Shown one piece after another: positions 1 to 9,000 of a stretch of DNA of 64,000 nucleotides (position 1 is the stretch's first letter; every line of letters begins with the position of its first letter). The notes beneath the pieces are model-generated. The model made no database searches and was not told the DNA's origin. It saw nothing but the letters and a program-made list of their open reading frames with translations. The stretch is from Tangfeifania diversioriginum. Its GTDB lineage: Bacteria > Bacteroidota > Bacteroidia > Bacteroidales > Prolixibacteraceae. The stretch spans positions 62,001-126,000 of the forward strand of contig CAMCBW010000003.1 in assembly GCA_945873105.1 (NCBI GenBank), given 5' to 3'. The translations under genes were made by a program, and so were the position numbers.

Positions 1-419
1 CATCCCATGGGAGGTGTCAGTGCAAGTTTGTCGCCCGCAATAATTTTGAGTTCCCTGGAGTCTTTGCCTTTCGAATTTTTGGCTTTTATTGTCAGGGCAT
101 AAGTCCCTTTAGCAGGAGACTTTCCGGAGATGATGCCCGTTGAAGGATCCAGTTTAAGTGTTTTTGGCAATCCTTTGACGGTAAAACGAACCGGGCGGTT
201 GCCCTGGCATGGAATCCGGTAAAGGAAAGGCTTTCCAGGTGTGCATCCGTATACAAGGGGTCCGTTGATACGCGGAGAAGCTTTTGGTGCAGGAGTATAA
301 ATCTCCTTTTTTTCCTGAGATGCCGGCGGACTCTTTTCCGTTCCCAGAATTGACATCGGAGTCAACATAACTGCCATTGTAACGAAATAAACAAGGCTAA
401 ACACAACTGATTTTTTCAT
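1..419 (-). CDS. GH27-like alpha-galactosidase, N-terminal part (runs off the window)
   Basis: Reading the minus strand from the ATG at 419 gives about 139 residues without a stop, so the gene continues past the left edge. The protein starts MKKSVVFSLVYFV with a signal peptide. Next comes an Ig-like putative sugar-binding domain (roughly residues 50-130, ending in the pattern LKIIAGDKLAL). The last visible residues are LTPPMGW, which is the usual opening of the GH27/GH36-type alpha-galactosidase catalytic domain (LTPPMGWNSW). Known for the family: secreted enzymes that release terminal alpha-linked galactose. It lies in the same orientation as the sulfatase/GH genes to its right and is probably part of the same PUL, although the 680 bp gap with a broken sulfatase suggests its own promoter. 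The catalytic residues are outside the window, so the family call rests on the N-terminal layout only. Confidence 0.72.
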   Translation of the reverse strand, partial: MKKSVVFSLVYFVTMAVMLTPMSILGTEKSPPASQEKKEIYTPAPKASPRINGPLVYGCTPGKPFLYRIPCQGNRPVRFTVKGLPKTLKLDPSTGIISGKSPAKGTYALTIKAKNSKGKDSRELKIIAGDKLALTPPMG

Positions 420-738
420 TCTTCTGAATTTTTTACTTAAAAATCTAATTTGAATTTTTTGAACCGGCGATATTCCGGTCTGGGGGCAAAAGCAGGTCAA
501 TTGCAGCCAAATTAGTTTAACTCTGCAGTTTTAAACTTCTGTTTTTCTTTGCCCATGTAGGGCGCATGCCACTTTTTAGCTGATAGTGGGACTATGCGAC
601 CACATCGCTCACATACACTCCCATGCTAGCATCCATATTTTCCTCCTTTCTGTTATTATGCCGCTTCGATGAGTCGGTCAAGCTCTTCCCCGTCGGCTTT
701 ATAAAAATGGTGTTCATACATCTTCAATTCTATCTCGG
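420..738. other. intergenic stretch with scrambled coding debris
   Basis: No intact gene is seen. On the minus strand, just beyond the sulfatase remnant, an open frame reads AEIELKMYEHHFYKADG and ends ELDRLIEAA-stop near 660. It is followed by a strong AGGAGG ribosome-binding site and a start (MDASMGVYV) that stops after 14 codons. This looks like the junction of two genes from another element, both truncated; I do not recognise the family. A 77-residue plus-strand frame here is the antisense shadow of this debris. Confidence 0.4.
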
Positions 739-1082
739 CTACGGAGTAGTTACTAAGGCCAAAGGCACTCTGAAATACCCCGTCATCATGGCTATGCGTG
801 AAGGGACACAAACAGGATTGGGACTATACGCTCTCTCATACGAACAACTTGAGTAGCCAGACCATCTGAACCCGGAGTTTACACTTAGGGATTGCATGGG
901 AAGCTTATCATACCAAGATACTGCTGGTCGGTAATGACGAACAGGATATTGGGTTTTTCGTTTGTATTTTCTGTTTGTGCAGACACAAAATGTATGGCCA
1001 GAATATGACCTACCTCACCTATTGATTTTTTACAGAACATTGCCTTTGATTGATTTTTAAAGTTGATTTTTGAGATTTTCAA
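739..1082 (-). pseudogene. sulfatase (S1) remnant, frameshifted, N-terminal part only
   Basis: From 1082 the minus strand encodes a short N-terminus and then NEKPNILFVITDQQYLGM, the first beta-strand and metal-binding Asp region of an S1 sulfatase. That frame stops at 885. In the next frame the same gene continues as YERAYSPNPVCVPSRIAMMTG, which includes the catalytic Cys-x-Pro-Ser-Arg motif (Cys codon 808-810, Arg codon 796-798), and stops at 739. So one frameshift near 885-890 and loss of about 80% of the gene have killed it. The remnant most resembles the intact sulfatase at 3087-4559 (ANPVCVPSRISMMTG, TDQQ). It lies directly downstream of the intact sulfatase gene in the same orientation, so it is probably the decayed last member of this sulfatase array. 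Confidence 0.8.
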
Positions 1083-1099
1083 ACGACTGCATTGTTATG

Positions 1100-2566
1100 T
1101 TACTTTTCTTTGTCCGGATGTTGACCCCATCCAAAACGGCGTTTTTCATCGAAATCAGGATTCGGAACCGGGAATTCAGCGTTTACACTTTTTTGCCAAA
1201 TTTTAAGCATTACTTTTAATTCTTCTGTTTTATCGGGATAAACAGTTGATAAGTCAATGAATTCGCTGATATCCGCGCGAAGATTATACAAGCTGTAGCT
1301 TCCTGCAACAAAGTTTTCCACCAGTTTCCAGTCTCCTTTGCGGACAGCACCCATCGGTTGTTCATGGTGGAAAACCGGATAGTGCCAGAAAATGGCCCGT
1401 TCTGGATCAAACTTGTTTTCAATGAGTTCAGGTAAAAGCGACTTTCCATCTAACACTTGATTTGGTTTTTCAGCCCTGGTAATTTCGAGCAAAGTGGGAT
1501 AAAAATCAACGCTGGTAATAATGGCGTCCGATACGGATCCTGGTTTTATTTTACCCGGCCATTTTACAATAAGTGGCTCCCTGATACCCCCTTCATAAAC
1601 GGTTCCCTTCTCACCACGCAATGGTGAATTCGACGTTGCAATGTACTTCAGCGGATTGTTTTCATACACGGGCAAACTTCCGTTGGCCAGCAAAGCTCCT
1701 TTATCATTTCTACCAATCAATCCTCCATTATCTGAAAAGAATATCACTATTGTATTTTTCTCCAAATTCAGTTCTTCCAACTTGGCAAGAATCCGGCCAA
1801 CACTTTTATCTAAATTCTCAATCATTGCAGCATAAACTGCATTACCCGGGTATTCATCCTTTCGCTCCTTTTTTAAATATTTTTCTATTAAATCCCGTTC
1901 AGCATCAAGTTGAGCATGAACATCGTAATGAGCTATGAATAAAAAAAATGGTTTGTGTTTGTTTTGTTCCATGAATTCAACACCCATGTCTGTCAGTATT
2001 TCACTCAATCGGCCTTTGTATACTTTTTTTGGTTCAGGCATAAACTTCGGGTTAAAATAACCGCCACTGGTATATACATGCAATTTATCGTATCCTTGTT
2101 TTTCGGGGGAGTATTCTTTTGTATCACCAAGATGCCATTTGCCAAAATAGCCCGAACTGTAGCCCGCCTTTTTGAGCGATTCGGCGAGTGTTTCTATTTC
2201 GAGAGGCAGATATTGTGTTCGGTTTTGCGGGACAATCACTTTTTCGTAAGGTCGCCAGTGTCCTGGAATATAATCAATAACCCCCAACCGGGCAGGATAT
2301 TGACCACTTTGAATACTGGCTCGCGTGGGTGAACAAACCGGACAGGCGGCATAGGCATTGGTAAAGCGCATTCCCCCGGAGGCCAGTTTATCGATATGAG
2401 GTGCTTCGTTAAAGGTATTTCCGTAGGTAGGCAAATCTGCCCAGCCTAAGTCATCGGCAAGAATAAACACAATGTTGGGCAAATCCGATTTGTTATTGAG
2501 GCCGGTGGCTTTTATTGATGTAAATGCCATGGAAAGCAAACAGATTAGAACATGAGTTTTTTTCAT
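1100..2566 (-). CDS. secreted sulfatase, S1 family (arylsulfatase-like)
   Basis: 488 residues with a signal peptide (MKKTHVLICLLSMAFTS). The N-terminal metal site is LPNIVFILADDLGWAD (about 30-44) and the active-site signature CSPTR falls at residues 78-82 (PVCSPTRASIQSG). Cys78 is expected to be converted to formylglycine by an anaerobic or FGE-type maturase, none of which is in this window. A later FFSDNGG motif (about 275-285) supplies the second pair of metal ligands. Full length for the family. It hydrolyses sulfate esters on a carbohydrate in the periplasm or at the surface. The gene is the last intact one of the degradative run and starts only 6 bp after the GH106 remnant, so the two were once cotranscribed. 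Which sulfate position it attacks cannot be read from sequence alone. Confidence 0.93.
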   Translation of the reverse strand: MKKTHVLICLLSMAFTSIKATGLNNKSDLPNIVFILADDLGWADLPTYGNTFNEAPHIDKLASGGMRFTNAYAACPVCSPTRASIQSGQYPARLGVIDYIPGHWRPYEKVIVPQNRTQYLPLEIETLAESLKKAGYSSGYFGKWHLGDTKEYSPEKQGYDKLHVYTSGGYFNPKFMPEPKKVYKGRLSEILTDMGVEFMEQNKHKPFFLFIAHYDVHAQLDAERDLIEKYLKKERKDEYPGNAVYAAMIENLDKSVGRILAKLEELNLEKNTIVIFFSDNGGLIGRNDKGALLANGSLPVYENNPLKYIATSNSPLRGEKGTVYEGGIREPLIVKWPGKIKPGSVSDAIITSVDFYPTLLEITRAEKPNQVLDGKSLLPELIENKFDPERAIFWHYPVFHHEQPMGAVRKGDWKLVENFVAGSYSLYNLRADISEFIDLSTVYPDKTEELKVMLKIWQKSVNAEFPVPNPDFDEKRRFGWGQHPDKEK

Positions 2567-2572
2567 ATTTAC

Positions 2573-3037
2573 CTATTTTGTTTTTACAAAATGAATCGTT
2601 ACCGTTCCCATTAATCCTGTAGGCAGTAGCGGTGAATCAGCTTTTACTGTTGGTGCATTTATATAGCATTTTCGTTTATCGGCAGGGAGGCCGGCATCGT
2701 GAACAAGCCTGTTATTCCATGTATTAATAATCTCTACTTCAAGGGAATTATATCCATCATGCACTAAATCATTCTGAATATTCCAAATATAAGCTTCACC
2801 TATACCCATATTTGCCATTGTTTTAAGGTCTTTAGTAATGCCCTCTTTCGGAATGCTGTCGTTAACCCAGTACCAATAGCACCTGGGTTTTGCTTGTTTT
2901 AGAGGATTAATAAAACCGGCAAGCATAGAATCAGAAACCGAAATGATTTTTTTTGGTTTGTTAATAGTGAATCCCAAATTGGTTTCTATGACCAGCAGGT
3001 ATATTATCAGTAATCGTTTAAATAGACATTGCTTCAT
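2573..3037 (-). pseudogene. GH106-type glycoside hydrolase, internally deleted to 154 residues
   Basis: The open frame is intact but joins the two ends of a protein that should be about 1,100 residues long. Residues about 40-95 (KPRCYWYWVNDSIPKEGITK, then MANMGIGEAYIWNIQ) match the N-terminus of the full-length GH106-like neighbour at 6035-9409 (ARPFTWWDWLDGNVTREG, then GLGGAYLFNAG). Residues about 97-152 (LEVEIINTWNNRLVHDAGLP, then LLPTGLMGTVTIHF) match its C-terminal beta-sandwich end (LVVRVTNLWRNRLIGDAALP, then FSSGLLGPVTIQI). The whole catalytic middle is missing, so no rhamnosidase activity can remain. The N-terminus keeps a signal peptide. It could still be translated, since frame and start are preserved. 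The deletion is an inference from comparison with the neighbour; a sequencing or assembly join is the alternative. Confidence 0.82.
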
Positions 3038-3086
3038 TCGTTATATATCTGTATTGTCCTTGTTATTCAATGCTTTATGTGTTCGA

Positions 3087-4559
3087 TTAATAATTTGGAA
3101 ACCATTCCTTGTCAAATGATTTTCTAAGCCCGACAAGAACTTTCGAATGTGATGCTTCATTTGTAAAATATCTTGTTTCATAAGGGTCTTTATTCAAATC
3201 TATAAGGCGCTCTTCTCTTCCAAGCCAATCGTAGCGCATATATTTAAATCCATCATGACTAACCACCATATAACCCATTTCGGTTTCCACTCCAAGCGTT
3301 TTGCGCCAGTTCACCTTTTTCCCTTCCAGCAAGGGACGAATACTTAATCCCCGAGGGTCGGCAACGGCTTTGATGCCCGCATAATCGCAAACGGTTGGTA
3401 ATAAATCCAGCCCGTTGGATATTAAATGGGTACTGTCAACACGGCCACCTTCAATTCGGTCTTTCCACATCACCATAAACGGGATACCGGCTGACTCTTC
3501 GTTTAATGCATTCTTGTGTTCCATTCTATGTGTAGCATCCATATCTCCATGGTCACTGCTAAAAATTACCAGGGTATTTTCCAACTGGCCTGATTCTTTG
3601 AGTGCATCCAAAACAACCTGAATCTGCCTGTCCACCTCTTCGGTCAGTCGTGCATAAGCCCAACGGTGCATACGCCACTGCTCTTCGGTATAGTTTTCCC
3701 TTGCCTTTATTCTGAAATCCCTGATTTCAAGCATTTTTTTAATCGCTTTGGGCTCATCTTCCGGGGGTGCAAAATTGGCTGGAAGTGGTGGACAATACTG
3801 ACTAAAAAATTCATCTTTTGATACTCCTTCCGGTAGTTGCAAAGCCCGGTTAAGTGCATCAAGTTGTTTTATGGCGCCTTTCCTTATTTTTGCTTTTATT
3901 TCAGGACTTGAATTATCAAGCAATGCCATATAGCAAATGTCATGTGGATTGATAAATGACAATGTAAGATAGAAAGGCTTATCATGTTTTTGTTTCAGGA
4001 AGTTAGCGGCATCACTTGCCAATTGATCTCTTTCATCTGTACTGATAATATTAAAACCTGATTGTCGAGGCATTAACGGTTTGGGTAAGTGGGTTTTTCC
4101 TCCATAATACAAATCATATCCGGCTTTTTTGAGGTATGCAGGCAAAGTCGAATTCCGCGCTTCTGGCGATAATGACTCTTCAGAAAAATTAAATGAGCCA
4201 CCTTCGTTTTCCCTGACCCGCTTCCCGTTAACATCCTTAAATTCACCAGCAAACCTTCCGGTCATCATGCTTATTCTCGAAGGCACACATACCGGGTTGG
4301 CACAATAGGCCCGGGTAAAGCGTACTCCGTTTTCGGCAATATAATCCATGGCCGGAGTTTTCAACCATTTATTGCCGGCACAGCTCATCATATTGGCATG
4401 TTGCTGGTCGGTGAAAATGTAGATGATATTGGGCTTGTTGTTTTCTCGCTTTTGGGCAAAAACTGGTTGATACTCAAACAAAGTAATGACTACAATTACA
4501 ACCCAAATAATGCTCTTTAGGTTCTTTGAAAATGTATTCATAATCCAATATTTTAACAT
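3087..4559 (-). CDS. secreted sulfatase, S1 family (CVPSR type)
   Basis: 490 residues. A hydrophobic signal segment runs to about residue 36 (VITLFEYQPVFAQ). Metal site NKPNIIYIFTDQQHANM follows at about 41-57, then the catalytic motif CVPSR at residues 91-95 (CANPVCVPSRISMMTG). IFSSDHGDMD (about 335-345) is the second metal-ligand block. TDQQ plus CVPSR is typical of the choline-sulfatase/iduronate-sulfatase-like side of S1. An in-frame ATG six codons downstream (4541) is an equally good start and shortens the N-terminus. Spacing to the upstream sulfatase is 31 bp, consistent with one transcript. This is the closest visible relative of the broken sulfatase at 739-1082. Expected role: removal of a sulfate ester from the PUL substrate. 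Confidence 0.92.
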   Translation of the reverse strand: MLKYWIMNTFSKNLKSIIWVVIVVITLFEYQPVFAQKRENNKPNIIYIFTDQQHANMMSCAGNKWLKTPAMDYIAENGVRFTRAYCANPVCVPSRISMMTGRFAGEFKDVNGKRVRENEGGSFNFSEESLSPEARNSTLPAYLKKAGYDLYYGGKTHLPKPLMPRQSGFNIISTDERDQLASDAANFLKQKHDKPFYLTLSFINPHDICYMALLDNSSPEIKAKIRKGAIKQLDALNRALQLPEGVSKDEFFSQYCPPLPANFAPPEDEPKAIKKMLEIRDFRIKARENYTEEQWRMHRWAYARLTEEVDRQIQVVLDALKESGQLENTLVIFSSDHGDMDATHRMEHKNALNEESAGIPFMVMWKDRIEGGRVDSTHLISNGLDLLPTVCDYAGIKAVADPRGLSIRPLLEGKKVNWRKTLGVETEMGYMVVSHDGFKYMRYDWLGREERLIDLNKDPYETRYFTNEASHSKVLVGLRKSFDKEWFPNY

Positions 4560-4590
4560 TGTAACTCAATCAATGATGTGAGAATTTTAC

Positions 4591-6009
4591 TTAATCCTTA
4601 TAGGGAACAGTTCCTGTTTCATCTACCACATATCCCCATTTTTTAACATATTCCATTCCCGGCAGAAATTCATCACCAGTGCTTTCCAATAGCCGTACAA
4701 GCATACCATCCAGTTTTTCCATGTTTTTCTGGTATTTTTGCTCATGAATGAGATTGGTTAATTGGAAAGGATCATCAATATTATCAAACAGCAGCCATGG
4801 ACCCGATAAATCTTTTACATAGGTAAATTGTTTTGTCCGTACTCCACGGTATTCCTTGCCCCCAATCTGAGCCGGCCACTGTCCAAAGGGTTGATAGCAG
4901 GCAATCAGAACAGCCTCCGTTGTATCCTTTTCTTCTACGGACATCACCTTCGATTTATCTGTACCCTGAACACCTGAAGGTATTGGCAATCCACACAATC
5001 CTAGCAATGTTGGCATCAGGTCAGGGGTACCAATAAGCATGTCGTTTGTTTTTCCTTTATTTCCAAATACTTTGGGAAAACGAATGAGCATCGGGACATG
5101 GATGGATTCCTCGTAGGGTCGCTGTTTGTGCTCGGCTGCGTGTGAACGGTTCATGGAACCATGATCGGAAGTAAATATGAAAATGGTATTTTCGTCCAAA
5201 CCTGTTTCTTTCAACGTCTTCCTGAGCATCCCAATACAACTATCCAATGCTGTGATGTGCGCATAATAGCCAATCTGGTCGTTTATTGCTTTTTCAATCA
5301 AACTATCCGGTACATTATCACGGATTTTCAACTGCTTTTGCCTGTATATTTTCTTTAATGATTCAGGAGCTTGTGCAAAAGGTGTATGTGGTGGTCCCCA
5401 TGAAAGCATTAAAAGGAATGGTTTATCCGATTGTTTCCGTGTTTTGATGTAATTCACTGCATCGACAGTTTGATCATACGCATCATATCCATCCCACTTT
5501 TGCAAGCTATCATTATTGTCCCAGTAATAAGAGTTAATATAATCATGGGTGCATTCCAGAACCTTCCAGTATTCAAAACCCTGACGGCGTTCAACCGGAA
5601 TAAGGGATTTTCTTCCACGCCCATCAAGGTGCCATTTCCCAATATAGGCCGTTTCATATCCTGCTGCTTTAAACACTTTTCCCATAGAATTGGCTTCAGG
5701 ATTCAGTTGTACGTCGTTGACAAACAATCCAGTTGTCAAAGGATACTGCCCGGTGAGCAAACTGGCCCGGTACGGAGTACAAACCGGTGTGGTGGATATG
5801 GTGTTGGTAAAATTGATTCCCTGTTTGGCAAGTTTATCGAGGTTTGGAGTAAGCACATCACTATTTCCGTTGTATCCTACATCCTGGGCACGCCACTCAT
5901 CTGCAAAAACAAAAACAACATTTGGCCGTGTTTGTGCATTGCTGTTTTCAACTAAAAATAGCAATCCGGACAGAAATAAACATGTAGCAATTTTTAGTGA
6001 TAAATTCAT
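4591..6009 (-). CDS. secreted sulfatase, S1 family (CTPYR type)
   Basis: The open frame extends to 6042, but I place the start at the ATG at 6009 because it gives a clean signal peptide (MNLSLKIATCLFLSGLLFLV, then NSNAQ) and avoids overlap with the GH106 gene ending at 6035. Counting from 6042, the metal site is RPNVVFVFADEWRAQDVGY and the catalytic motif is CTPYR at residues 88-92 (TTPVCTPYRASLLTG). The Tyr in place of the usual Ser is allowed by the C-x-P-x-R consensus. FTSDHGSMNRSHAAEHK supplies the second metal block with adjacent basic and His residues that usually contact the sulfate and sugar. Length is normal. A tight 25-31 bp spacing on both sides places it in the degradative operon. 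Confidence 0.91.
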   Translation of the reverse strand: MNLSLKIATCLFLSGLLFLVENSNAQTRPNVVFVFADEWRAQDVGYNGNSDVLTPNLDKLAKQGINFTNTISTTPVCTPYRASLLTGQYPLTTGLFVNDVQLNPEANSMGKVFKAAGYETAYIGKWHLDGRGRKSLIPVERRQGFEYWKVLECTHDYINSYYWDNNDSLQKWDGYDAYDQTVDAVNYIKTRKQSDKPFLLMLSWGPPHTPFAQAPESLKKIYRQKQLKIRDNVPDSLIEKAINDQIGYYAHITALDSCIGMLRKTLKETGLDENTIFIFTSDHGSMNRSHAAEHKQRPYEESIHVPMLIRFPKVFGNKGKTNDMLIGTPDLMPTLLGLCGLPIPSGVQGTDKSKVMSVEEKDTTEAVLIACYQPFGQWPAQIGGKEYRGVRTKQFTYVKDLSGPWLLFDNIDDPFQLTNLIHEQKYQKNMEKLDGMLVRLLESTGDEFLPGMEYVKKWGYVVDETGTVPYKD

Positions 6010-6034
6010 TTTTAGGTGTTTTGCTGTTTTTATA

Positions 6035-9000
6035 TTATTCATTTTTTATCTGTATCGTAACCGGACCAAGTAACCCGGAGGAAAAGAGTTCGTCATTTTT
6101 GCTGTATGGATCTTTTCGCATGCAAAATGCAACTCGACCACCTGGACGCGGGTTGCCTTGCAATAACCAATCAGGCCAAACTTCCGGGAATAGTACACCG
6201 CCTTTACCAATGGTATTCCATTGAATGTCGTTATCGGGTAAGGCAGCATCACCGATCAGCCTGTTCCGCCAAAGATTGGTTACCCGCACAACCAGATGAT
6301 TTTCACCTGCCGTGATTGCATCATCTACTTTTACCCGGAAAGGTGGTTTCCACAATACACCAAGATTTTTTCCATTCAATTCCACTTCAGCAATTACATC
6401 CACCTTCCCGAGATCGAGGTACTGACTGTTGTTATGAAGGCTGAACATGGAATGATCAAGGTTAAAAGTCATTTTATATGTGGTAGTACCTGAAAAATAG
6501 CGGATGCCTTGTTCCGGGTGCTCCGTAAATGGAATCAGGGTATCGAATATAACAGAATCGGGTGCACCCAGTCCTTTCGGAAAGTATACATTCCATGGTC
6601 CACTAATTTCCTTTAAAGAGCTAAAGTCCGACCAGTTTTTTCCTGTGTTTTTTCTTTGTTCATTTGTGGCTTTCCTGCGAAATACAACAAAGCCGGAGCC
6701 ATTCGGATCTAACTGTAAAGGAACGTGTACATGGTCACCATCCAATTCATATTCGGACAGGAGCCGGGTTTTGCCTGTGGCGGGATCCCACCATTCGGGA
6801 ATTCTGTTTTTAATACGAAAGCTTGCTGTGACCTGCTCAGTGCGGTTTTTCTGATTAGAAACAAAATAAAAATCAGCCTCTTCTGCACGCCTGTGTACGT
6901 AAAGAATTTCAGCATTGGATGTATTTGCCTTCCAGATGAAGTCGGGGGGCAGATTGATACGCTGAAACAATTGTTCGAAGGAAGTACTGGTAAAGACATT
7001 TGGTTTCTGTCCGTCCCACAATTCCCCGGCAAGCTGGCGCACCCTTTCATCTCCTTCGCCAAGGTCAGTCAGACAAGGTGATTGTAAGGGGCGAGTGCCC
7101 AATACAACAACTCCTGCATCTGCAAGTTCTTTCACTTTGCTGAGCACCGACGGACGCATGGTGCTGAGGTTTGGCAACAGCAATACTCTGTATTCAGCAC
7201 CTCCCGGCATGACGATGTAACTGTCCTTTACCTGTGCTTCCATAAGGCCCTGAATGTCGCAGCCATCGAAATCATAACCTGCGGGAAGGACAGGATTCAA
7301 CTCATCTCTGAACCCAATTCGGTTTGGCACATCTTCGCCAATAAAATAAAGTACATCGTTCACTTGCTGTCCCTGTCGCAGCATAAACTGACAGCGGGTC
7401 AGGTACTCCAACCAGGACCGGCTTTGCTCCCACCAGGTATTTGAGCGGTTAAAATTAAGTCCCCAGGGACCAAAAGTAAATCCCGGGCCGATTACATCAT
7501 AAGGTTGATGAGCGAAACTGGAAAAGACAAATTTATTTACACCGGCACAAAATGCCTTGTCGCCGAGCGGTTTCATGGTAAAAGGGTGGTTATCCCATAA
7601 GGCGTGTTTTCCTCCGGATGTATAGGCTTCTGTGGCAACTATTTTTTTCCCGGAAATATGAGCCATGGATGATGCAAGTTTATTATCCACACGCACGCCC
7701 TGACCGGGTTCGGTATTGTTCCACATTTCACCCATTGTCACCTCGCTGTTTCGTATATAAGCCATATCGTACATAAACTGCTGTCTGCCGGTAGATTCGC
7801 CGACATAGATTAATCCATTCTTCCTGGCATAGTCTGCAGCTACACCAAAAAAATTCTCAGCAAACTGACCGGCCAGAAAACGCCGCCAGTCCCAGAGTAA
7901 ACGCTCGGTTATGTCTCGACTGTCCACAATCCAGCCTTCGAGCAAAGCAGGCATAAATGGCAAAAGATCGTACCCCACTTTTTGCCTGAAACGGTTTTCA
8001 AATCCCGCAGTCCAGTTCTGGATTCCACATTCCCAACTGTCCACTTCCATAGTCGTAAGTGTACCACCCAGCATATCGGAACGCTGTTTTAACCTGCCAA
8101 TATATTCATCAAAATGGGCATTGGCTACTCTGGCATCAAGCTTATCACATTCAAGTCCGTTCCCCTCTTTTGTTGCAGGATGGATGTAGATACCGGTACT
8201 AGTATAGCCTATCCTTGCTATACGCCACTTGCCTGCAGGTACAGTCCATTTCAGGTGGCCACTCGTACCCATATTCCCGGATATATCCTTTACATTCTTA
8301 CTTGCCACTACAAGAGGAGTTTGCAATTTCTGGTTTCGATCAGGTCCCGGAAATGCATTATATAAACGTCGCTCTCCACCATGCCCCCGGGCACGCACTA
8401 AACCTGCTTTGGCCTCGCCAAAATGTACACGGGCGGTTTCGCTAAGTTCGATTTCGCCAATGCTGAGGGGCCTGTTGTTTTTAATGGTTAGCCTGAAAAC
8501 AATTCCTGTTGATTCTTCACATGCAACCGTAATTTGACCGCCTTTTGCAAAATCAAAATTTACTGAAAATGTACTTTTACTGGTGAATTCCCTGCCATCG
8601 GAAGATACCTCCATATTTATTATGAAATCTTCCTCCCAGATATGTGGAGAAACGTTGTAAAAAATAAGGGTACGCACAGTTTGTGGTGATTGAAAGAGAT
8701 ATTCAAACGTATTTCCATTTTCCTTTACCGGAAATACTGCCTGTGTTGTGGAATTTCCATCCAGGAGTTTTCCCAGTTCTTCCGTACAGGTCATACCTCT
8801 CAATTTCGCCCCTGTACTCTTTCCTGTCAGTGTTTTACCCTGAGGTACCGGAAATGCAATTACCGCAATGTCACGATAGAAATTCTCTTTTGTTTCAGGT
8901 TGTTCGAGAGGTAGGTCAATTTCAGCCGGTCCTTCTGCTTCTGTTACAGACCATGTCAGCTGTTTCATTGAAGTTTCGGGTGTAATCCATGGCCCGCCTG

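Noticed and set aside
623-856. 77-residue plus-strand open frame
   Set aside because: Antisense to the sulfatase remnant, whose CVPSR motif is clear on the minus strand; no domain of its own.
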